This document shows positions 1 through 7,300 of a DNA stretch of 11,409 nucleotides, in pieces. Source of the stretch: Rhizobiaceae bacterium UBA1291 (GTDB taxonomy: Bacteria; Pseudomonadota; Alphaproteobacteria; Rhizobiales; Rhizobiaceae); assembly GCA_002307905.1 (NCBI GenBank), contig DBUL01000119.1:14467-25875 (forward strand), in the 5' to 3' direction. Under the pieces are notes generated by a model that saw only the letters and a list, made by a program, of their open reading frames with translations, searched no databases and was not told the origin of the DNA. The position numbers were made by a program, and so were the translations under genes. Position 1 is the first letter of the stretch. Every line of letters starts with the position of its first letter.

Positions 1-865
1 AAAGCTCCCAGTTGTCGGCATAGCGTCCCGAGCCCCTGAGCGGCACGTCGTCAGTGTGACCATCGACGCGCAACACCCAGTTGATCTCTGGCGGGATTTC
101 TTTGGCAAGGTCGAGCAGGGCCCCGGCTAGCTTCGCCATTTCGACCTCGCCTTCCGGATTGAGCTCGTTCCCGCCCGAGGGAAACAGCACCTCCGACTGG
201 AAGACGAAGCGGTCACCGACGATACGGATGTTCTCGCGGTCAGAGAGAATCTCGCGAAGACGGCCAAAGAAGTCGGAACGATATCGATTGAGTTCCTGGA
301 CACGCTGGGCAAGCGCCACGTTGAGGCGGCGTCCGAGATCGGCGATCTTCACCTGAGAGTTTTGATCCCGGGCCTCCGACGCCTGCAGTGCCTCTTCGAC
401 GGCAGCGATCTGGGCGCGCAGCGCGGCGATTTGCTGGTTGAGCAGTTCGATCTGGCTCATCGCCCGCTGGCTCACCTGCTTCTCGGAATCGAGCTCCTGC
501 GTCAACCGGCCGACCCGCAGGTTGGCGGCATCCGACGTACCAGCACCGGCGTCGAGCAATTGCTGCAACCGGCTGCGTTCGCTTTCGGAGACGGTGAGCG
601 AGGACTGCAGAGACGCAAGCGTATCCTCCAGATCCTGTTTGCCGCTCTTTTCCAGCGCAAGCAATTGGGTCAGTTCGGCGATCTGGCTGTTGAGGCGGTT
701 GAGGACCTCGTCCTTGCCGGAGATCTCGCGGCTGAGGATGAACTGCGCCAGCACGAAGACCGTGAGCAGGAACATGATCGCCAGAAGTAGCGTCGCCAGG
801 GCGTCGACGAAGCCCGGCCAGTAGTCCATGCCCCTGTCGCGGCGGCGGTTGCGGCCGAGCGCCAT
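1..865 (-). CDS. MotB/OmpA-like peptidoglycan-binding membrane protein, 3'-truncated by window edge
   Basis: The reading frame is open from ATG at 865 to the left edge (288 codons, no stop), so the C-terminus is missing. Residues 1-14 are basic, and residues 15-44 form one membrane span (starting YWPGFVDALATLLLAIMFLL) with Asp21 near its start, where MotB-type stator proteins carry the ion-binding Asp. About residues 45-195 are rich in Leu, Gln and Glu and look like a long periplasmic coiled coil. An OmpA/MotB peptidoglycan-binding domain follows, with VLFPSG at 226-231, VDGHTDD at 267-273 and NWEL at 285-288, where the window ends. The start lies 2 nt after the stop of the MotA/TolQ-like gene, whose last codons (GGCGGGGGC) supply the ribosome binding site. 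Inferred role: the peptidoglycan-anchored half of a non-flagellar, ion-driven inner-membrane complex. It is not canonical MotB because the linker is much longer. Confidence 0.88.
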   Translation of the reverse strand, partial: MALGRNRRRDRGMDYWPGFVDALATLLLAIMFLLTVFVLAQFILSREISGKDEVLNRLNSQIAELTQLLALEKSGKQDLEDTLASLQSSLTVSESERSRLQQLLDAGAGTSDAANLRVGRLTQELDSEKQVSQRAMSQIELLNQQIAALRAQIAAVEEALQASEARDQNSQVKIADLGRRLNVALAQRVQELNRYRSDFFGRLREILSDRENIRIVGDRFVFQSEVLFPSGGNELNPEGEVEMAKLAGALLDLAKEIPPEINWVLRVDGHTDDVPLRGSGRYADNWEL

Positions 866-867
866 GG

Positions 868-1911
868 TTATTTGCCCCCGCCCATTTTTTCGTTCAGCTT
901 GTCGAGCGTTTTGCGCATTGCGCGGGCATCTTCCTGCTGCGCCTCGATCCAGTCGCGCAGCATCTGCTGCTCGTTGCGCATGTTCTTCACCAGGCCCTGA
1001 ATGCCTTCGGCAAGCCCGGCGATTGCAGCAACCGAACGGTCGCTACCGCCGAGCGCAGCACCCTCTCGGCTGGCCAGCCTGGACAACTGGTCGACCAAAC
1101 CCTTGATGTCGTCCGCCGGTACGCCGGACATTCCGCCGGCCGTTATCGCCATGTCGGAATCCACATCCGTCACCGAGGAGAGCCAGTTTTCAAGCTCGGT
1201 ATAGAATCGGTTCTGGGCACGACCGGCCTGCAGATCGAGGAAGCCGAGGATAAGCGAGCCCGACAGGCCAAGCAACGAGGACGAAAACGCCGTGCCCATG
1301 CCCGAGAGCGGACCGGTGAGACCGCTCTTCAGCGCCTGCAGCACGTCGCTGCTGTCGCCCGCGCCCGGATCAAGCGACTGGATCACCGAACTGATGGAAG
1401 CGATCGTGCCGAGTAGCCCCCAGAATGTACCGAGCAGTCCGAGGAACACGAGGAGGCCGATCAGGTAGCGTGAGGTATCGCGTGATTCGTCGAGACGGGT
1501 GGCAATCGAATCGAGGATCGACCGCAGTGCCGTGGTCGAGATAGCCATCGAACGACGGCCACCGATCAGCGCCCGCATCGGCGCCAGAAGTCGCGGGTCG
1601 CGCCCCACCTTTTCGGCATGACCGGCTGCGCGGAAGGAATTGAACCAGCGAACCTCCGGCCTCAGCGCCAGCACATGATTGAAAACGAGGACGATGCCGA
1701 CGGCCAGAACGCCAAGGATGAGGCCATTGAGACCCGGATTGGTCATGAAGGCTGCATGCGCCTGTCGATAGAGGATGGCGGCAATGAAACCGACGATGAT
1801 CAGGAAGATCACCATGGTCGTGAAGAACGGCATCGGGCTGGATAGCTTGTGGCCGTATTCTCCGGGTGCTGCCTCCGCCGCCTCCAAATCCGCCAGCTTA
1901 ACTTTCGCCAT
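868..1911 (-). CDS. MotA/TolQ/ExbB-family proton channel protein
   Basis: This is a 347-residue inner-membrane protein. Predicted spans lie at about 29-48, 61-83, 149-171 and 201-226. The last two hold the Gly-rich family pattern (LLGTFWGLLGTI near 159-170 and GMGTAFSSSLLGLSGS near 204-219) typical of MotA/TolQ/ExbB channels. After the last span there is a cytoplasmic tail of about 120 residues that ends in a charged, probably coiled-coil segment (about 290-342). The start is ATG at 1911 with GGAG five bases upstream. The partner gene with an OmpA domain begins 2 nt downstream, so the pair is almost certainly translated together and forms one channel/stator. No flagellar genes are visible, and such pairs are often mislabelled as flagellar MotA. 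The driven process is unknown; an envelope role or a ZorAB-like stator architecture are options. A perfect inverted repeat lies directly upstream. Confidence 0.88.
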   Translation of the reverse strand: MAKVKLADLEAAEAAPGEYGHKLSSPMPFFTTMVIFLIIVGFIAAILYRQAHAAFMTNPGLNGLILGVLAVGIVLVFNHVLALRPEVRWFNSFRAAGHAEKVGRDPRLLAPMRALIGGRRSMAISTTALRSILDSIATRLDESRDTSRYLIGLLVFLGLLGTFWGLLGTIASISSVIQSLDPGAGDSSDVLQALKSGLTGPLSGMGTAFSSSLLGLSGSLILGFLDLQAGRAQNRFYTELENWLSSVTDVDSDMAITAGGMSGVPADDIKGLVDQLSRLASREGAALGGSDRSVAAIAGLAEGIQGLVKNMRNEQQMLRDWIEAQQEDARAMRKTLDKLNEKMGGGK

Positions 1912-1920
1912 GTCGTCTCC

Positions 1921-1948
1921 AGCCTCCGGTCATCGTGCGCCGGAGGCT
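1921..1948 (-). promoter_or_regulatory. Perfect 9-bp hairpin in the leader of the MotA/TolQ-like gene
   Basis: AGCCTCCGG (1921-1929) and CCGGAGGCT (1940-1948) are exact reverse complements around a 10-nt loop. In the minus-strand transcript the hairpin ends 9 nt before the start codon. One arm contains GGAGG, an extra Shine-Dalgarno-like sequence, while the presumed functional GGAG at 1917-1920 lies just outside the stem. It could tune translation, block upstream transcription or be a protein site; the function is inferred from structure only. Confidence 0.5.
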
Positions 1949-2012
1949 AGTAGAAAATTGCGACGAATTGAAGCTAAAAGCCGCCGACCCCTGACGACGC
2001 CTGTGTAAAGTC

Positions 2013-2813
2013 TCAGGCTTTCGGGATTGGCCGCGCAATGACCTCAATCAGTGCCTTGCGGATATATTCGTTGCCGGCGACGACGGTGCCGGTGTGGAAC
2101 ATGTCCTGGCCGTCATGCATGTCGCTGACGAAGCCACCAGCCTCGCGGATCAACAACAGGCCGGCGGCGATGTCCCACGGGTTGAGCTCGGCTTCCCAGA
2201 AACCGTCGAGACGGCCGGCCGCAACGTAGGCCAGGTCAAGGGCGGCTGCACCCATGCGGCGAACGCCGGCGACTTCACCCATGACATGGCGCAGTTCCAG
2301 CAGGAACTTGCCGTGCGCACCGCGGCCGAGATGGGGAATGCCGCAACCGACGACGCAGTCGGACAAGACCTTGCGCGCCGCCACGCGGATGCGGCGATCA
2401 TTGAGAAAGGCGCCGCCGCCCTTTTCGGCTGTGTAGAGTTCGTCGGTCGCCGGATTGAAGATAACGCCGGCGACGATCTCGCCATTGCGCTCCAATGCAA
2501 TCGACACGGCGAACTGCGGAATGCCGTGCAGGAAGTTCGTCGTGCCGTCCAGCGGATCGACGATCCAGCGGTGCGCGCCGTCTGTACCCTTGATCTCTTC
2601 GCTTTCCTCCCCGAGGAAACCGTAGGTCGGGCGTGACTTCAGCAGTTCTTCACGAACCAGCCTTTCGGCCTTGATGTCGGCCTGCGAAACGAAGTCGCTC
2701 GGTCCCTTAACCGAAACCTGCAGGTTCTGCACCTCACCGAAATCGCGCGACAGGGACTTACCCGCCTTGAGCGCGGCCTGGACCATGACATTGAGGAGAG
2801 CTGAACGGGCCAT
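2013..2813 (-). CDS. suhB: Inositol-1-monophosphatase family protein SuhB
   Basis: A 266-residue member of the Mg2+-dependent, lithium-sensitive inositol monophosphatase family, which hydrolyses inositol monophosphates and related sugar phosphates in the cytoplasm. All metal-site motifs are present: GEES at 68-71, WIVDPLDGTTNF at 83-94 and NPWDIAAG at 211-218. I chose the ATG at 2813 because the family N-terminus starts there (MARSALLNVMVQAALKAG) and an AAGGA lies 8-9 nt upstream. The frame can be extended to 2903, but that extension is low-complexity and Arg/Ala-rich, and has no ribosome binding site. The gene is separated by 143 nt from the upstream MgtC-like gene and by 101 nt from the downstream channel gene, so it is probably its own unit. 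In enterobacteria SuhB also acts in rRNA antitermination; whether this one does cannot be told from sequence. Confidence 0.93.
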   Translation of the reverse strand: MARSALLNVMVQAALKAGKSLSRDFGEVQNLQVSVKGPSDFVSQADIKAERLVREELLKSRPTYGFLGEESEEIKGTDGAHRWIVDPLDGTTNFLHGIPQFAVSIALERNGEIVAGVIFNPATDELYTAEKGGGAFLNDRRIRVAARKVLSDCVVGCGIPHLGRGAHGKFLLELRHVMGEVAGVRRMGAAALDLAYVAAGRLDGFWEAELNPWDIAAGLLLIREAGGFVSDMHDGQDMFHTGTVVAGNEYIRKALIEVIARPIPKA

Positions 2814-2956
2814 TATCGGTTTCCTTGAAAGTGCGGCAGGTCGCCGGGCGACGGCGGCAAGCGCGGCGCGATGGATCGCGGCGATTGGGCGGTTCAAGAC
2901 CACAAAAACAGCCGGAATTCAAGAGGCATGCACCAGCCAGTCTCAGGCATGACTCG

Positions 2957-4225
2957 TCATATGGCGAGGCCCAGCCCCCAGGCGGCAAGCCCCACCCCGA
3001 CCGACAGTGCGGTTGCCGCCAACAGATGCATGAAAAAACGAAAGCTGCCAAAAATGCCCGCATAAATCGCCTTGGCAGTCATGTTGCAAACCACCGCGAC
3101 GCCGATCGCCTGCGCAGCAAGGCCGATATCGAGCGAGGGAAGCAGGCCGGCCACGGTGACGGTCGCCGCATCGACATCGGCAAGCGCGGATAGCGCCGAG
3201 GCGAAGATGAGGCCGGCATCGCCGAAAAGCAGTGTGGCTGCCCGGGCGAGAAAGGCCACTGCGGCCAGCAGAAGAGCCATCTTCGCCACCGCAGCGAGTT
3301 CGAAGGGATTGCCCGGTATACCCTGCCCTCCCTCGGCGCGCTGGCGCCGGGCGACAAGCAGTGCATAGGCGACTAGTGCTGCAGCGCCCATGAGCAGTGG
3401 CACGAGTAGCGCGGGCAGTAGCGATGCGGCCAGGGCCCCGATAAGCAGGGCGGTGCGCAGCAACGAAACCGCCCCTGCACTGATTGCACCCGCAACCAGT
3501 GTAAGAACCGTTTCTTCGGTGCGGCTGCGGCGAGCGAATGCCACGGTCGTTCCGGTGGAAGACACCAGTCCGCCAACCGCACCGGCCAACACATCGCCGC
3601 GCGTCGCGCCGAACATCCTGACCGCGACATAGCCGACAAAGGAAATCGAGGCGAGCATGATGACGAGCAGGACAATGCTCTTCGGCGAAACCCCTCCGAA
3701 CGGCCCGATCGGAGCATCGGGTATGATCGGCAACAGGACAAAGGTTACGGCAAGCAGGATGACTGCCGAGCGCAGCTCGACCCATTGCAGCCGCCGGATT
3801 GCCTGGTGCAGGAATTCGCGGCTGACGAGGATTACGATCAGCGCAGCTCCGCCAGCCGAGGCGAGTTTCATGTCTCCAAGCGTGGCGAGTGCTCCGAGCC
3901 CGAAGGTGAGAATGGCAGCGATTACCGAAGTCACACTAAAGGATTTCTCGGCAATCGCCTCGCGCATTTCGAAGACCGCCATGACTGTAGCAATGGCGAT
4001 CAGGAAGCCGGTGAGCGCTACGCCAGGATAGCCAGACGCGGTGCCGAGAGTTCTTTCGATGAGTCCGGCGACCCCACCGGCCATGCCGAACATGGTGAAG
4101 GTGCGGATACCGGCCGTACGTGCGCCTTCCGGTTCATCCCGTTCGCGCCAGTGCCGCTCGACGCCGACAGCCGCCCCGATGGCAATAGCCAGGCCGAGGC
4201 GCTGAAAAAGCTCGACATTGTCCAC
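2957..4225 (-). CDS. MgtC/SapB family membrane protein with DUF4010 domain
   Basis: A strongly hydrophobic protein of 422 residues with roughly a dozen predicted membrane spans. The N-terminal part (about 5-135) is MgtC-like: a first span LFQRLGLAIAIGAAVGVERH, then the charged GVERHWRERDEP (21-32) and AGIRTF (38-43). The rest matches the DUF4010 type, ending with a run of hydrophobic helices. I prefer GTG at 4225, because a purine-rich GGGGAGG lies about 8 nt upstream and the family motif starts right after. An in-frame TTG at 4255 would overlap the upstream stop but has no ribosome binding site. The Sel1-repeat gene ends 26 nt before, so the two are likely co-transcribed. MgtC proteins are linked to Mg2+ limitation and ATP synthase modulation in Salmonella, but the biochemical role of the DUF4010 class is unknown to me. 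Confidence 0.85.
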   Translation of the reverse strand: MDNVELFQRLGLAIAIGAAVGVERHWRERDEPEGARTAGIRTFTMFGMAGGVAGLIERTLGTASGYPGVALTGFLIAIATVMAVFEMREAIAEKSFSVTSVIAAILTFGLGALATLGDMKLASAGGAALIVILVSREFLHQAIRRLQWVELRSAVILLAVTFVLLPIIPDAPIGPFGGVSPKSIVLLVIMLASISFVGYVAVRMFGATRGDVLAGAVGGLVSSTGTTVAFARRSRTEETVLTLVAGAISAGAVSLLRTALLIGALAASLLPALLVPLLMGAAALVAYALLVARRQRAEGGQGIPGNPFELAAVAKMALLLAAVAFLARAATLLFGDAGLIFASALSALADVDAATVTVAGLLPSLDIGLAAQAIGVAVVCNMTAKAIYAGIFGSFRFFMHLLAATALSVGVGLAAWGLGLAI

Positions 4226-4251
4226 TTTCTCCCCCTCCCCAGCGTCCGACT

Positions 4252-5412
4252 TCAACGGCGGCGGAACTTGTTCGCCGCGTCGATCGCCTGTTTCTGTTCT
4301 TCGTCGGTCAGTCCGAGGTAAAAATCCTCAAGCGCCGGGTCCTTCAGCCCTGCCCGACGCGACAGCACATACCACTTGGCGGCCTCGATCGGATCGGGTC
4401 GCGTGCCAAGTGCATTGATATAGAGATGCGAAAGGCGGTTCTGAGCTACAACATTGCCGCGGTTGGCGGCGACCTTCAGCCAGCGGAAGCCTTCTTCGTA
4501 ATCCCGCTCGCCCGCAATGCCGTTGATCAGCCAGATGCCGATGTCGAGCTGGGCGGTGTCAAAACCGGCGCGCGCCGCACGGTCGAGCCAGTAACGCGCC
4601 TTGGCGCGCTTTTCCTCGGAAATGTCCTTCAGCGATTCGTAGATCTGCGCCACTGCATATTGGGCATCGGCAATCCCGTTGTCCGCGGCCTTCTCGTAAT
4701 AGGGCAAGGCCATGGACAAGCCCTTTTGCCCGGGATTGTCGGCGACCAGGGTCTGTGCCCAGTTGAACTGCGCCGAACTGTTGCCGGCATCCGCGGCCTT
4801 GCGCATGTATTCGTCGGCCTTGGCCTTGTCGCGGGGGACTGTCCTGCCCTCCATCAACAGCATCGCGTATTTGAACATCGCGGCCGGATCGCCGCCGGCA
4901 GCAGCCTGGCCATACCAGAAGGCAGCGCCCTTCAGGTCCTTCTTGATGCCCAGACCACGGTCCATCAGCTCGGCAAGCAGGGTCTGCGCCGCCGGATCGC
5001 CGAGCTGGGCGCGCGGCAGAGCCTTGTCTACGGCCGTCAGAAAAAATCCGCGCTGGAACGCGCCATAGGCCTCATCCAGGGGCCCCTTGTACTCCGCCTC
5101 GGGCGGCAGGTCTGGCAGGGGAACACCCATCCGCGCATAGATGTTGATCCCTTGAGGCTCGTCGTCCCCCTGGTTCGCCTGCAGTTTCTCATCCGCCTCG
5201 GACCCGGGGCGGGCGCTGCGATCGAGCGTTCCTGCGGAGGGTGGCTGCTGCTCACCGCGCTCTAGCACCCTCACGTCGGCAGGCGCCAGCGGCCGCATCG
5301 ACGGGCGTTTTTCCCCTTGCTGGGCGACAGGAGAGCTCGGCAAACCAACCACCGCCGCGAGGCAGGCAACGACGGCAAACAGCACGGGCCGATTTAAAAG
5401 AGTTGAGCGCAT
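4252..5412 (-). CDS. Exported Sel1-repeat (SLR/TPR-like) protein
   Basis: 386 residues. A signal peptide is visible at the N-terminus (MRSTLLNRP, then a hydrophobic core and a likely cleavage near PVAQQ), so the protein is probably periplasmic. A Pro/Glu-rich spacer of about 100 residues follows. From about residue 142 onward there are six consecutive Sel1-like repeats of about 36 residues, recognisable by recurring AxxWYxxAAxxGxxxAQ endings (for example ending GGDPAA, GNSSAQ, GIADAQ, GFDTAQ, GNVVAQ, GLKDPA). Such repeats are protein-interaction scaffolds. ATG at 5412 lies 8 nt after the stop of the ThiE-like gene; an in-frame TTG at 5424 would add four residues and overlap that stop. Neither has a strong ribosome binding site, which suggests translational coupling. 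The partner proteins are unknown. The MgtC-like gene follows in the same direction. Confidence 0.88.
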   Translation of the reverse strand: MRSTLLNRPVLFAVVACLAAVVGLPSSPVAQQGEKRPSMRPLAPADVRVLERGEQQPPSAGTLDRSARPGSEADEKLQANQGDDEPQGINIYARMGVPLPDLPPEAEYKGPLDEAYGAFQRGFFLTAVDKALPRAQLGDPAAQTLLAELMDRGLGIKKDLKGAAFWYGQAAAGGDPAAMFKYAMLLMEGRTVPRDKAKADEYMRKAADAGNSSAQFNWAQTLVADNPGQKGLSMALPYYEKAADNGIADAQYAVAQIYESLKDISEEKRAKARYWLDRAARAGFDTAQLDIGIWLINGIAGERDYEEGFRWLKVAANRGNVVAQNRLSHLYINALGTRPDPIEAAKWYVLSRRAGLKDPALEDFYLGLTDEEQKQAIDAANKFRRR

Positions 5413-5420
5413 GATGCGTT

Positions 5421-6074
5421 TCAATCTTCAAACCGTGGCGCTTTTTCGTCAAGCTCGGCATTGACCCGTGCAACGACAGTGGCAGCCATGGCCGGATCGG
5501 CAAAAACCGCCTCGCGCAATGCGACGAACTCGACGCCGGTTTCTGCGACCGCGAGCGCCGACGCTGGATCCTGCCCACCCATGACAATGCTGGGAATCGC
5601 GATCAGCGACGACCACCATTCGCCAAGCGCCAGGTTCTTCGAATGGGCGTCCGGCTTGATGTCGCCGTCGAGCTTGCCGAAGAAGATATAGTCGGGCTGC
5701 ACCTCGCCGATTTCCAGCGCATGGTGCCGGTCCATGGCATTGCCGCCTCCGACGATCATCTTCGGCACATGCTTCTCGATCGCCTCGGCAAGCGCGGCCG
5801 CATTGCCGGAAATGTGAAGACCGTCGGCCTGGGCCCGGCCAGCCACACGGCTGTTGTCGGCGACAAGCGCTGCGGCCCCGACGTCCTGGATCAGCGGCAC
5901 GAGCAGTTCGGCATGCTTCTGGAACGCCGCGTCATCAAGACCGTATTGCGGAATGATGACCGAGGCGACGTCGCCACCTTTCAGGGCGTCGCCGACCGCA
6001 CGCGCCTTTGCCTCGGCATCGGCAATGTCGGGTACGATCAGGACGAGACGGCAGCGATCTTCGGGACTGGTCAT
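5421..6074 (-). CDS. ThiE-like (thiamine phosphate synthase family) protein, probably non-canonical
   Basis: 217 residues with the alternating strand/helix pattern of a TIM barrel and the overall layout of the thiamine-phosphate synthase/TenI family. The recognisable parts are DGLHISG (84-90), PDYIFFGKL (127-135), IVMGGQDP (163-170) and FVALREAVF (183-191). Several canonical ThiE signatures are replaced: VASVIIPQYG (36-45) stands where QLRxK is usual, there is no GQxD after the DGxH strand, and KLDGDIKPDAHSK stands in place of the FPTxTK phosphate/pyrophosphate loop. Activity as a thiamine phosphate synthase is therefore doubtful. The start is ATG at 6074, with GGAG about 13 nt upstream; the frame extends to 6179 without family similarity. 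It is the first gene of a tightly spaced minus-strand operon with the Sel1 and MgtC-like genes and is divergent from the TauE gene. No other thiamine genes are near. Confidence 0.8.
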   Translation of the reverse strand: MTSPEDRCRLVLIVPDIADAEAKARAVGDALKGGDVASVIIPQYGLDDAAFQKHAELLVPLIQDVGAAALVADNSRVAGRAQADGLHISGNAAALAEAIEKHVPKMIVGGGNAMDRHHALEIGEVQPDYIFFGKLDGDIKPDAHSKNLALGEWWSSLIAIPSIVMGGQDPASALAVAETGVEFVALREAVFADPAMAATVVARVNAELDEKAPRFED

Positions 6075-6141
6075 GACTGGATCCGTTCTCCGGGACGGTG
6101 CGGCGTTCTCCGCACACCTCCCTCGTATTGGGTAAGTAAAT

Positions 6142-6170
6142 CCGATAGACCGGTCCATCGAAAGGATCAA
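6142..6170 (-). promoter_or_regulatory. Possible promoter for the ThiE-like/Sel1/MgtC operon
   Basis: On the minus strand TTGATC (6165-6170) is followed, after exactly 17 bases, by TATCGG (6142-6147). This fits a weak sigma-70-type promoter in the 105-bp divergent gap. The spacer contains the palindrome GACCGGTC. A 6-bp inverted repeat GTGCGG/CCGCAC (6098-6115) lies in the presumed leader. This is a pattern match only. Confidence 0.3.
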
Positions 6171-6179
6171 CCGAAACAA

Positions 6180-6947
6180 ATGAATCTTGATCTGCTGTTC
6201 TATGCCGCGGCAATTCCGGCCGTCATTCTCGTCGGGCTGTCCAAGGGCGGTCTAGGCGGCGCATTTGCCCTGATCGGTGTGCCGCTCCTTGCCATCGTCG
6301 TCCCACCGATGCAGGCGGCGGCGATCTTCCTGCCAATACTGCTGGTCATGGATGCGGTGGCGCTCTGGGCCTGGCGAAGCCACAACAGCCGTCCGACACT
6401 TCTGGCCATGCTGCCCGGCGGCATTCTCGGCATCGCGATCGGCTGGGCTACATCCGCTTATGTTTCGGTCAACGTCATGCGGCTGTTGCTCGGCAGCATA
6501 TCCGTGCTGTTCGCGCTGCGCTATTTCGTCGACGCGGCCCGGCAGTTGCAAAAGACGGAACCGGCTGCCGCACCCGAGCGGCCGGTCGCCGCGACGCTCT
6601 GGGGCACGCTGTCCGGCTACTCGAGCTTCGTCGCCCATGCCGGCGGGCCGCCGTTCCAGATCTATACCCTGCCGCTCCGACTGGATCCGCTCTCCTATAC
6701 CGGCACCAGTACCCGATTTTTCGCGATCATGAACGCGATCAAGGTCATACCCTATTTCGCGCTCGGCGAACTCGGCACCGGCAATCTGGTCCTTTCGGCG
6801 ACCCTGTTGCCGTTAGCGCTCGTCTCGACCCTCATCGGCGCCCGTTTGGTCCATCACCTGAAACCGCACATCTTCTATCCGCTCATGTACGGCATGGTGC
6901 TGATCGCCGGTGGCAAGCTGCTCTATGACGGCATCACCGGACTTTAA
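6180..6947 (+). CDS. TauE/SafE family sulfite/organic anion exporter
   Basis: A 255-residue polytopic inner-membrane protein with about eight hydrophobic segments in two homologous halves. The family's repeated Gly-rich motifs are visible: GLSKGGLGGAF at 19-29 in the first half and FVAHAGGPPFQIYTLP at 150-165 in the second. TauE/SafE proteins export sulfite, sulfoacetate or related organosulfur anions; the exact substrate here cannot be read from sequence. I chose ATG at 6180 because hydrophobic family sequence begins immediately (MNLDLLFYAAAIPAVIL); the longer open frame upstream lies antisense to the ThiE-like gene. AAGGA lies about 13 nt upstream, a long spacing. The ArsR-type regulator starts 75 nt after this gene on the same strand and may control it. 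No sulfur-metabolism genes are in the window. Confidence 0.9.
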   Translation: MNLDLLFYAAAIPAVILVGLSKGGLGGAFALIGVPLLAIVVPPMQAAAIFLPILLVMDAVALWAWRSHNSRPTLLAMLPGGILGIAIGWATSAYVSVNVMRLLLGSISVLFALRYFVDAARQLQKTEPAAAPERPVAATLWGTLSGYSSFVAHAGGPPFQIYTLPLRLDPLSYTGTSTRFFAIMNAIKVIPYFALGELGTGNLVLSATLLPLALVSTLIGARLVHHLKPHIFYPLMYGMVLIAGGKLLYDGITGL

Positions 6948-6997
6948 GCAGGGTAGCCCCTAGCGATTGCTGCAACGCACAGCGCGCTTGCCGCAAC

Positions 6998-7019
6998 GTG
7001 GAGTTTGACGTAACTTCAC
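6998..7019. promoter_or_regulatory. Imperfect inverted repeat, candidate ArsR operator
   Basis: GTGGAGTT (6998-7005) and AACTTCAC (7012-7019) form 8-bp arms with one mismatch around a 6-bp centre, ending 3 bp before the regulator's ATG. Just upstream GCAACG occurs twice (6972-6977 and 6993-6998), 21 bp apart, i.e. two helical turns. A dimeric winged-helix repressor bound here would cover the start region, which fits autoregulation. This is inferred from symmetry and position. Confidence 0.4.
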
Positions 7020-7022
7020 GCC

Positions 7023-7283
7023 ATGTCGAACATTGATCCCTTTGTCGCGATCGCCGACCCGCACCGCCGGTACCTGCTGGAGGAACTGCGGCGTGCGCCG
7101 AAGACAGTGAACGATCTTGCGAGTGGCCTGCCGATCAGCCGTCCCGCCGTCTCGCAGCACCTCAAGGCATTGCTCGACTGCAATCTCGTGACTGTGACCG
7201 CCGAGGGAACGCGGCGCATCTATTCCGTCAATCGCCCGGGCTTCGATCGCCTCAACCTCTGGCTTGACCAGTTCTGGTCCTGA
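7023..7283 (+). CDS. ArsR-type winged helix-turn-helix transcriptional regulator
   Basis: 86 residues, nearly all of it one winged HTH domain. FVAIADPHRRYLLEELRRAPKTVNDLA is the usual start of the fold. SRPAVSQHLKALLDCNLV (about 39-56) is the recognition helix region, and GTRRIYSVN (62-70) is the beta wing. It lacks the ELCVCDL metal site of classical arsenic/cadmium sensors and has a single Cys (Cys53), so metal sensing is unlikely by that route. It resembles the SdpR-like branch of ArsR proteins. There is no clear Shine-Dalgarno sequence before ATG 7023, while a symmetric sequence lies just upstream. It follows the TauE gene by 75 nt and could regulate it, itself, or both. The AHSA1/SRPBCC gene that often accompanies such regulators is absent here. 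Confidence 0.88.
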   Translation: MSNIDPFVAIADPHRRYLLEELRRAPKTVNDLASGLPISRPAVSQHLKALLDCNLVTVTAEGTRRIYSVNRPGFDRLNLWLDQFWS

Positions 7284-7300
7284 GCGCATCCCTCGAGAAC

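Noticed and set aside
1..1911. Complete Zorya anti-phage system or flagellar MotAB
   Set aside because: No ZorC/D/E or flagellar genes are visible, the genes to the right are housekeeping, and the left side is cut, so only the stator-pair architecture can be claimed.
2094..2636. Plus-strand open frame opposite suhB
   Set aside because: SuhB has all its family motifs on the other strand; this frame shows no recognisable family.
2814..2956. Terminator or repeat between the MgtC-like gene and suhB
   Set aside because: A direct repeat of AGGCATG and a T5 run (minus strand) are present, but no stem pairs next to the T run.
2943..3785. 280-codon minus-strand frame within the MgtC-like gene
   Set aside because: It is Arg/Cys/Gly-rich as expected of an out-of-frame reading, and overlaps a clear polytopic membrane protein.
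4426..5265. 279-codon plus-strand open frame opposite the Sel1-repeat gene
   Set aside because: The opposite strand encodes six clear Sel1 repeats and a signal peptide; this frame is a shadow.
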